From a virus: 25,133 nt of DNA. The stretch covers positions 1 through 25,133 of the IMG/VR virus record IMGVR_UViG_3300043331_000249; one strand, given 5' to 3'. Shown in pieces: positions 1 through 5,769 of this stretch. Below the pieces are notes generated by a model. The model made no database searches. It was not told where the DNA came from and worked only from the letters and a program-made list of their open reading frames with translations. The position numbers and the translations under genes were made by a program. Numbering within the stretch: position 1 is the stretch's first letter; the number at the start of each line of letters is the position of its first letter.

Positions 1-690
1 GGCGCCACCTCACAGGACGCCATCTCCATCGTTGGCAAGTGGGGATACCGCGACGACGAGGATCAAGTGGGGGACCTGGCGTCGTCGTTGGCTGCCACCA
101 CCACCGCCACCGCGACGATAACGTGGAACACCCCCCGGATCGGGGTTGGCGACGTACTCCGCATCAACAGCGAGCGGATGATCGTGACCGCCAAGACATG
201 GGTGGACTCCACGCAGAATCTCGCCACCCCTCTCACGGCATCCAAGTCCAACGTGACGGTGGCGGTGTCGGACGGTACTGCGTTCGCGGCGGATGACGTG
301 CTCCTGCTGGACTCCGAACGGATGCTGGTCACCGACGTGGCGGGGAACAACCTGACTGTCAGGCGGGCGTATGACGGGAGCGTCCTCGCCGCACACTCAG
401 GGTCGGATGTCTATACCCGGCGGGGGATCGAGCTGGCCCGTGCGCAGCTCGGAACCACGATCGCCGCACATAGCAGCTCAGACGACGTGCTCCGGTGGGT
501 TCCGCCGTCGCTGATCAACAGCCTGAACATCGCGGAGGCGATCGACCAGATCCACCAGGAGCAGGCGGGGTATGCCCGCACCTCGGGGTCCGGCGACACC
601 CAACGGGAGTTGGCCGCTATCGGCCTGAAGCGGCTCCGGGACGACGCGACCACCCTCTACGGGCGTAAGCTCAGGACGCTGGCGGTGTAA
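1..690 (+). CDS. Head-tail connector/adaptor-like protein, 5' partial
   Basis: The reading frame is open from the first base of the window, so the start lies upstream; the visible part is 229 residues. Early residues include the motif VGKWGYRDD, which recalls gp6-like head-tail adaptors. Next come two copies of a beta-rich unit ending in SERMIVT and SERMLVT, and then a helical C-terminus. A similar unit closes the large minor tail protein at 5766-8540. The next gene is an HK97-gp10-like neck protein, so a connector role fits the position. The assignment rests on position and weak motif memory. A decoration or other neck protein is possible. Confidence 0.5.
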   Translation, partial: GATSQDAISIVGKWGYRDDEDQVGDLASSLAATTTATATITWNTPRIGVGDVLRINSERMIVTAKTWVDSTQNLATPLTASKSNVTVAVSDGTAFAADDVLLLDSERMLVTDVAGNNLTVRRAYDGSVLAAHSGSDVYTRRGIELARAQLGTTIAAHSSSDDVLRWVPPSLINSLNIAEAIDQIHQEQAGYARTSGSGDTQRELAAIGLKRLRDDATTLYGRKLRTLAV

Positions 691-691
691 C

Positions 692-1069
692 GTGGCCGAC
701 AACACCCGCATCTCAGGTCCTATCTTCGATGGTCGGGCTGACGCGGCTGTCCGGGCGTTTATCGATGCGGCGGAGGATGAGATCGGGCAGGAGGGTGTCG
801 ACATGGTACATACGCGCCTTGCCGGGGTCCTGAGGCATCCGACCGGATACTATGAGTCGAAGATCCACACCGAGCGCCAACACGGTGACACCGTGGTTAC
901 TGATGGTGGAGTGATCTACGGCCCGTGGCTGGAGGGCACAGGCAGCCGCAACAGGACAACCCGCTTCAAGGGGTATGCGACGTTCAGGCGGGTACGGGCG
1001 CAGCTCCAGGCGCGAGCCAAGCCGATCGCAGAGCGTGTACTGCCACCCTACCTGAGGAGGATGGGGTGA
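692..1069 (+). CDS. HK97 gp10-like neck / head-tail joining protein
   Basis: This 125-residue protein begins with GTG one base after the upstream stop. It has an alpha-rich N-terminus (DAAVRAFIDAAEDEIGQEG) followed by a segment with YYESKI, VVTDGGVIYGPWLEGT and GYATFRRV. The pattern of a buried GxxYxxxLExGT-like stretch after a beta region is typical of HK97-gp10-like proteins, which help complete the neck or tail end. Its location between the connector and the tail terminator agrees. The stop overlaps the start of the next gene by four bases (GTGA), implying translational coupling. Function is inferred from family pattern and order. Confidence 0.7.
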   Translation: MADNTRISGPIFDGRADAAVRAFIDAAEDEIGQEGVDMVHTRLAGVLRHPTGYYESKIHTERQHGDTVVTDGGVIYGPWLEGTGSRNRTTRFKGYATFRRVRAQLQARAKPIAERVLPPYLRRMG

Positions 1070-1524
1070 CCCTCAACTGCGGTTCTCTTATCGATGCTGC
1101 GGCGAGCCATGCGCTGACGCTCGGCTACTTCGAGCGCGTCAACCAGCACGAGCCGAAGGTCGCGCCGGGCAAGAGCCTAACCGCCGCTGTGTGGGTGGAC
1201 CGCATCCGTCCCGCGCGCCGGGAGTCGGGACTGGACACCACGAGCGCGCTCGTGGTCCTCAACGTCCGGCTCTACACCAGCATGACCAGGGAACCTCAGG
1301 ATGCGATCGATCCTGAGATGACAGCCGCAGTCGACGCGCTGATGACCGCCTACACTGGCGACTTCACCCTGGGCGGCCTGATCAGGAACATCGACATATT
1401 CGGTAAGCAGGGGGTCGCGCTGGAGGCCCAGGCGGGGTACCTAACCCAAGACAGCATCGTCTATCGGGTGATCACAGTCGCGGTCCCGATGGTCGTGAAC
1501 GACGCATGGTCCCAGGCCGAATAG
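1066..1524 (+). CDS. Tail terminator-like protein
   Basis: The GTG at 1066 is chosen because GAGGAGG sits five bases upstream (1054-1060) and the start overlaps the previous stop as GTGA. The 152-residue product starts with a helix (LIDAAASHALTLGYFERVNQHEP), followed by alternating strands, a DPEMTAAVDALMTAY helix and a hydrophobic strand near the end. That size and alpha-beta plan, placed between the gp10-like neck gene and the tail tube gene, match tail terminators that cap the tail and join it to the head. A longer frame running upstream overlaps the neck gene and lacks a good ribosome-binding site, so it was not used. Confidence 0.65.
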   Translation: MTLNCGSLIDAAASHALTLGYFERVNQHEPKVAPGKSLTAAVWVDRIRPARRESGLDTTSALVVLNVRLYTSMTREPQDAIDPEMTAAVDALMTAYTGDFTLGGLIRNIDIFGKQGVALEAQAGYLTQDSIVYRVITVAVPMVVNDAWSQAE

Positions 1525-1546
1525 GAGGGGCAGGTGGCGAAACCGC

Positions 1547-2290
1547 GTGGCTAAGCAGACGGGCCTCGGAGACAACCTATACGTAGCCGGCTACGACCTG
1601 AGCGGCGACATCAACAGCCTGGGTCGAGTCGGCGGAGGCCCAGCCGCCCTGGATCTGACCGACATAACCCAGAGCGCGGTTGATCGGGAGGGCGGGGTGA
1701 GAGACGGCGCGGTCGAGGCAGTTGCCTACTTCAACAAGGCGACGGACCGTGCCCACCCCCGGTTGAAGTTGCTACCGACCACCGACGTGATCATCACCTA
1801 CTGCCGTGGGACGACGTTGGGGAACCCGGCCGCCAGCCTGGTGTCGAAGCAGATCAACTACGACGGGACCAGGGAGGATGACGGGAGCTTCAGGTTCGCT
1901 GTGCAGGCGCTGGCGAACGGGTACGGGCTACAGTGGGGGGAGCTGCTCACCGCAGGGAAGCGTACGGACGGCAGCGCCACCAACGGGACCGGAGTCGACT
2001 TTGCGGCGTCGACGGCGTTCGGTCTGGTCGCCTACCTCCACGTGTTCGCGTTTACGGGCACGAGCGTGACTGTCAAGCTGCAGGAATCCAGCGACAACGC
2101 GGTGGGCGATCCGTACGCCGACGTGACTGGAGGCGCGTTCGCTGCAGCGACGGGGGTGACGTCCGAGAGGGTCGCCACCTCCTCCAGCCAGACGATCGAG
2201 CGGTGGCTGCGCGTAGTCACCACAGGCACATTCAGCAACGCGGTGTTCGCGGTGATGGTGGCTAAGCACACTGTCGCCACGGTGTTCTAG
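1547..2290 (+). CDS. Major tail (tube) protein
   Basis: The 247-residue product begins MAKQTGLGDNLYVAGYDLSG, a usual opening for siphovirus tube proteins of high-GC hosts. The first half carries the tube-like domain, including the motif TREDDGSFRF around residue 110. From about residue 150 there is a second beta-rich domain (VTVKLQESSDNAVGDPYADVTGG), probably an Ig-like or jelly-roll surface decoration. The GTG start at 1547 lies 17 bases after the obvious AGGAGGGG, so the ribosome-binding site is not ideal. The shorter protein at 2751-3161 shares its N-terminus and the REDDGS motif. Tail tube is the likely role; which of the two is the main subunit is inferred from size and order. Confidence 0.72.
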   Translation: MAKQTGLGDNLYVAGYDLSGDINSLGRVGGGPAALDLTDITQSAVDREGGVRDGAVEAVAYFNKATDRAHPRLKLLPTTDVIITYCRGTTLGNPAASLVSKQINYDGTREDDGSFRFAVQALANGYGLQWGELLTAGKRTDGSATNGTGVDFAASTAFGLVAYLHVFAFTGTSVTVKLQESSDNAVGDPYADVTGGAFAAATGVTSERVATSSSQTIERWLRVVTTGTFSNAVFAVMVAKHTVATVF

Positions 2291-2303
2291 GAGGGCAACT
2301 ACC

Positions 2304-2747
2304 ATGGCCCGGGTATTCAGGCCCAGTCCCGCGCTCCCCGTGGGGGCGGTGACCACATTCCGGATCCGAGCCCCTCAGGCGACTCACTGGCGTGACGCTA
2401 CATGCGCCGAGATCGACTGTGCCCGCTGGAGGGGCGGGTTCTTGGTGCGGGTGGACGAGGGCGACGACCTCGGGCAGGTCCAGGCACACTACATCCGCCA
2501 CGACCGTAGCAGGCGCCACCACGAGCAGCGGCTCCCCCACGGGCTGACTGAGTTCCGGTTCGAGCCCGGTACGTCGTGTTTCGAGGCGCATCGGGTCAGG
2601 GTCGACCGACAGGAGATATACACCGTATACCCCGGCGACTGGCGGGGCAAGACCGGTGACGTCCGACGACACACCCGACCCGCCGACTGGGTGGACCAGT
2701 TTGCCGAGCATCAGGACAGGATCAAGACCCGAATCGAACGGGGGTAG
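2304..2747 (+). CDS. Conserved-looking hypothetical tail-region protein
   Basis: The 147-residue product starts at ATG 2304 after GAGGG, 13 bases beyond the tube gene. It opens MARVFRPSPALPVGAVTTFR, contains the pair CAEIDC and a later single Cys in GTSCFEAH, and is rich in Arg, His and Asp with no membrane segment. I recall similar proteins with a CAExxC motif in tail operons of Streptomyces-type phages, without a firm function. The location between two tube-like genes suggests a tail or tail-assembly role. A metal site formed by Cys and His is possible but unproven. Confidence 0.6.
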   Translation: MARVFRPSPALPVGAVTTFRIRAPQATHWRDATCAEIDCARWRGGFLVRVDEGDDLGQVQAHYIRHDRSRRHHEQRLPHGLTEFRFEPGTSCFEAHRVRVDRQEIYTVYPGDWRGKTGDVRRHTRPADWVDQFAEHQDRIKTRIERG

Positions 2748-2750
2748 GGC

Positions 2751-3161
2751 ATGGCTAAGGAAACCGGCCTAGGTTGGTCCACACTGACGGTGGACAGCAG
2801 CGCCGGGAACGACAACAACGACATCAAGAACGACGTCACCAACTTCGAGTTCGCCACCCCGCGCGAGGTGCAGGACGTGACCGGGGTGGACAAGTCGGCC
2901 ATGGAGCGTCTGCTCCTGCTTGCCGACTTCACGATCACGCTCAACGGCGTGTTCAACGACGCGGCCAGCAAGAGCCACGTCACCTTCAAGACAGTGCCCT
3001 CGACGTCGGTGTTGAGGACGGTCGCGCTGGGGGTTTCCGGGCAGACCCTCAGCAACGAGTGTCTGTTCACTGACTACAGCCTCACCCGCGAGGACGACGG
3101 GAGTTTGGTTTGGACGGCGCCCGGTGTCCTCGCTGACGGCACCGTCCCCACCTGGAGCTGA
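2751..3161 (+). CDS. Second tail tube-like protein
   Basis: This 136-residue protein starts MAKETGLGWSTLTVDSSAGN and contains SLTREDDGSLVWTAPGVLADG. Both segments match the larger tube protein upstream (MAKQTGLG and TREDDGSF), so the two look like paralogues. The product lacks the extra C-terminal beta domain of the larger copy. Segments such as ATPREVQDVTGVDKSAMERLLLLADFTITLNGVF are typical of siphovirus tube subunits. It may be a second tube subunit or a tail-initiation/completion protein. ATG 2751 lies after GGGGGTAGGG, four bases past the upstream stop. Confidence 0.65.
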   Translation: MAKETGLGWSTLTVDSSAGNDNNDIKNDVTNFEFATPREVQDVTGVDKSAMERLLLLADFTITLNGVFNDAASKSHVTFKTVPSTSVLRTVALGVSGQTLSNECLFTDYSLTREDDGSLVWTAPGVLADGTVPTWS

Positions 3162-3167
3162 CCCAAC

Positions 3168-3452
3168 ATGCGTTCCTTCATCCCCATGGCTGTCGAGGTT
3201 GGCGACCCGATCACGCTCACTACCCTCACCGGAGCGACTGTCGAGGGGGAGGTGGCGGAGGTCGTACGGGATTCGGACGGGAACGTGCTTGCGCTGGCGG
3301 TCCGGGATGATCCCAGCCGACCTGATCCCGTCTGGTTCCGAGGCGACATCATCGGGTTCTGGCGTCTGGGCGCCGGGGTCCGTCAGGTCGGAACCAACAA
3401 CGTCGTGCCGGTCGACCCCCGCATGATGCAGCGGCTTAGGGAAGGTCGCTGA
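3168..3452 (+). CDS. Hypothetical tail-region protein
   Basis: The 94-residue product starts at ATG 3168, seven bases after the tube-like gene, with GGAGC of the previous gene's end as a weak ribosome-binding site. It is beta-rich (ITLTTLTGATVEGEVAEVV, GNVLALAVRDD) and could form a small barrel. It has no membrane segment and no recognised motif. In related phages a small gene often separates the tube gene from the tail chaperones. One copy of the 11-mer repeat lies inside it and is read there as GEVA. Confidence 0.6.
   Translation: MRSFIPMAVEVGDPITLTTLTGATVEGEVAEVVRDSDGNVLALAVRDDPSRPDPVWFRGDIIGFWRLGAGVRQVGTNNVVPVDPRMMQRLREGR
3247..3257 (+). repeat. 11-mer repeat GGGAGGTGGCG, copy 1
   Basis: Read as GEVA in the 3168 gene. 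The repeat occurs 13 times in 25 kb, where rough base-frequency arithmetic predicts well under one. Confidence 0.75.
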
Positions 3453-3453
3453 A

Positions 3454-3879
3454 GTGGGGTCGTTTAGCCGGCCCAAACGAACCTACAAGCTGGTCTTCCA
3501 GCAGCCCGACCTCCAGGGCCTGGAAGTCAGGGTCCGGTCCCTGCCGTTGGGTCGGTACCTGGAGATGGCCTCGATCGCGAACGCCACACGGGGTGAGCAG
3601 ATCGAGCATCTTCCGGCGGCGTTCGAGGCGCTAGGCGAATGCCTAGTCGACTGGAACCTGACTGAGGAGACGGATAAGCCGGGAATCGAGCGTCCGGTGC
3701 CGTGCTCGCTGGAGGGCCTGTACAGCCAGGAACCCGACATCGGACTGGCGATCTTCGTTGCCTGGTTCGAGGCTATGTCCTCAGTGTCAGGCCCTTTAGT
3801 TCCGCCATCCTCCAGTGGCGGGCCGTCGCCGGTGGCCTCACTCAAGATGGAACCACTATCACCAAACCAATGGAGCTGA
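3454..3879 (+). CDS. Tail assembly chaperone, short form (gpG-like)
   Basis: The 141-residue product begins at GTG 3454, one base after the upstream stop. It lies directly before the tape-measure region, the usual place of gpG-like chaperones that hold the tape measure during tail assembly. It is acidic and helical in its middle part (LPAAFEALGECLVDWNLTEE). The last 26 residues after GPL are low-complexity Ser/Pro/Gly, as expected when the true functional extension is in another frame. The slippery heptamer CCCTTTA at 3792-3798 is in the right phase for a -1 shift into the next frame. Confidence 0.75.
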   Translation: MGSFSRPKRTYKLVFQQPDLQGLEVRVRSLPLGRYLEMASIANATRGEQIEHLPAAFEALGECLVDWNLTEETDKPGIERPVPCSLEGLYSQEPDIGLAIFVAWFEAMSSVSGPLVPPSSSGGPSPVASLKMEPLSPNQWS

Positions 3880-4013
3880 GCGAGGCTGAGCTGGTCCTCG
3901 CCCTGTGCGAGCGGTTCGGCTGCCTCCCGTCGGTCTTGTACGAGGAGGACGCCGACCTGATGAGGCTGCTGCATATCGAGGCGCTGGGACGACCGGACGA
4001 CAAGGGAGACTAG
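3454..4013 (+). CDS. Tail assembly chaperone, frameshifted long form (gpGT-like)
   Basis: The long form is read from 3454 to 3798 in the first frame and then continues, after a -1 slip on CCCTTTA (3792-3798), from 3798 to the TAG at 4011-4013. The predicted fusion is about 186 residues. The second frame has no good start of its own near its open region, but its translated sequence is protein-like (MELSEAELVLALCERFGCLPSVLYEEDADLMRLL, shown here only as landmarks MELSEAE and EEDADLMRLL). This matches the gpG/gpGT arrangement of most siphoviruses. What is seen is the heptamer, its phase and the overlap; that slipping occurs is inferred from the family. Confidence 0.75.
3792..3798 (+). promoter_or_regulatory. 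Slippery heptamer for -1 frameshift
   Basis: CCCTTTA is phased as C CCT TTA in the gpG-like frame and fits XXXYYYZ. The -1 frame then runs to 4013 without a stop. Confidence 0.75.
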
Positions 4014-4250
4014 GTGCTGAGATCGGGGTTCAAGAGGCCATGGGAGCCGGTAGTCTGGCTGGTTACTGCCCTATGGGCCTGGGGCCTCTCGTGGTGGATC
4101 CTAAGCGAAACCCCGTCGTCGGTTGAGTGGGCGGCTGAGCTGAGATTCGCCACCCTCCTCCTGTGCCTGGGTATCGCAATCACAATCACGGTGTGGTATC
4201 CGACTGCGCTGATGAATACGCTGACGGGGGGGCGCCGTGAACGAAGTTGA
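4014..4250 (+). CDS. Small two-helix membrane protein
   Basis: The GTG at 4014 directly follows the chaperone stop. The 78-residue product has two hydrophobic segments, about residues 13-30 (VVWLVTALWAWGLSWWIL) and 43-65 (LRFATLLLCLGIAITITVW), a short polar link and a basic C-terminus (GGRRERS). The end overlaps the tape-measure start by 14 bases. The gene sits where other phages sometimes carry small tail-associated membrane proteins. The function is not known; it could be an accessory holin-like or tail protein. Confidence 0.6.
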   Translation: MLRSGFKRPWEPVVWLVTALWAWGLSWWILSETPSSVEWAAELRFATLLLCLGIAITITVWYPTALMNTLTGGRRERS

Positions 4251-5769
4251 GATCGTCGTCACAGGCGACGACAAGCTCGCCGGGGGGTTTTTTAACCGGA
4301 TCCGGGCGACGGCCAGGAAGTTCGGCCGCGACGTCGGCAAGGACGTCAACGACGCGGTAGGTAAGTCAGGCACCGAGGCGCGCGGCAACTTCCTCAAGAA
4401 CCTATTCACCCCCGACCCTGAGCTGGTGTCCCGGTTCACAAAGCCATTTGCGTCGGCGATCGCTACTCCGGTAGGTGCGGCGATCGCAGCCGCACTGGGC
4501 GTCGTCCTAGCCGGCACCCTAGGTCCCGTTATCACTGCCGCTGTGGGGGCGGCGTTGCTCGGGGTGGGCGCACTGGCGCTGTTCGGCGGCAAAGCCGACC
4601 GGGATAAGGCCCGTGCCGATCTGGAGGCAGCGAAAGCCGACGTCAAGGACGCTCAGGCCGAGGCCAAGAAGGGCGGAGAGGCCGCCAAACAGCGGCTGGC
4701 CGAAGCGACCAAGGCGCTCGCTGAGGCGCAGAAGACCGTAGGCAAGAACAAGGCGTTCGACCAGCTTGACTCGTCGCTAACCAAGGTCGGCGAGACGCTC
4801 AAGACCGTAACCCAGCGTGCGGCGATGCCGCTGCTCAAGCCGTTCGCCGCTGCGTTAGGCGCCATCGATAAGGCCATCAGGTCGATGGAGCCGGCCCTAA
4901 ACGCGATCTTCAAGCAGCTAGCCCCCACGGTCAAGCCGCTAGTCGACGGGCTGCTTGGCCTAGTCAAGAACGCGCTCCCTGGGTTAACCGCCGCGATGCC
5001 GGGTATCCAAACTGCGTTTGCTGCCTTGGCTGAGACGCTGCCTGGGGTTGGTACCGCCCTGGCGATGTTCCTCACCTCCATCTCGGAGAACCAAGAGGGC
5101 ATTGATATGGTAATCAAGGGCATCATGTACTTCGCGACCGGGGTACTGCCCCTGCTCGGGAAGTTCCTGTCTTTCGCTACGGGGCGGCTGGTGGCGCTGG
5201 TCCACGGCGTACAGTCGGGTATCGCTGCGTTCGGCCGGTTCAAGACCGCCGTCCGTGAGCGTGTCGCGGCGGTCGTTGCCTATGTGAGGGACGTACCCGA
5301 CAAGATCCGGCGTTTCTTCGGCAACGCGGGGGTGTGGCTCCAGCGAGCTGGTCATGCCATCATGGAGGGCCTGATTGCCGGCATCCGGGCGAAGGTGGGC
5401 GAGTTGCAGGCCGCCCTAGCGGGCATAACCGCCATGATCCCGCGCATCAAGGGACCGCTCGACAAGGACAAGCGGATCTTGGAGCCGGCTGGTCGGGGGA
5501 TCATGGACGGCCTGTTGGCTGGTATTGACTCCAGGTTGGGCGCGCTGAAGGGCCGACTGGGGGGGATCACCGCCGACCTGCCGAATATGGCCACCCCCGG
5601 GGGAGGTGGCGGAATTGCAGGCTCCGTTCGTGGTGGAGGTGGAGGCCCCATCGTCATCCAGCTAGTCATAGGCGACCGGGAACTCGGTCGGGTGCTGGTC
5701 GATCCGCTGAGGAAGACGATCAAGTCGCTGGGCGGCAACGTCCAGGTCGCACTGGGGACCAGCCGATGA
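4237..5769 (+). CDS. Tape measure protein
   Basis: The 510-residue product starts at GTG 4237. It has a polar N-terminus, a long Ala/Gly/Val-rich hydrophobic stretch at about residues 72-118, a Lys/Ala/Glu coiled coil at about 120-170, then amphipathic helices with SISENQEGIDMVIKG. The C-terminal region carries the phrases GPLDKDKRILEPAGR and IMDGLLAGIDSRL, typical of tape measures of high-GC-host phages, and ends with a Gly-rich linker. It sets tail length. At about 1.5 angstroms per residue the tail would be roughly 75 nm, so this is a short tape measure. Order directly after the frameshifted chaperone confirms the call. Confidence 0.88.
   Translation: MNEVEIVVTGDDKLAGGFFNRIRATARKFGRDVGKDVNDAVGKSGTEARGNFLKNLFTPDPELVSRFTKPFASAIATPVGAAIAAALGVVLAGTLGPVITAAVGAALLGVGALALFGGKADRDKARADLEAAKADVKDAQAEAKKGGEAAKQRLAEATKALAEAQKTVGKNKAFDQLDSSLTKVGETLKTVTQRAAMPLLKPFAAALGAIDKAIRSMEPALNAIFKQLAPTVKPLVDGLLGLVKNALPGLTAAMPGIQTAFAALAETLPGVGTALAMFLTSISENQEGIDMVIKGIMYFATGVLPLLGKFLSFATGRLVALVHGVQSGIAAFGRFKTAVRERVAAVVAYVRDVPDKIRRFFGNAGVWLQRAGHAIMEGLIAGIRAKVGELQAALAGITAMIPRIKGPLDKDKRILEPAGRGIMDGLLAGIDSRLGALKGRLGGITADLPNMATPGGGGGIAGSVRGGGGGPIVIQLVIGDRELGRVLVDPLRKTIKSLGGNVQVALGTSR
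5601..5611 (+). repeat. 11-mer repeat GGGAGGTGGCG, copy 2
   Basis: Read within the Gly-rich linker of the tape measure gene, in another frame than copy 1. Confidence 0.72.

Noticed and set aside
1529-2183. Extra copies of the 11-mer at 1529-1539 and 2173-2183
   Set aside because: Each has one mismatch, so they were not counted, though they might be weak sites.
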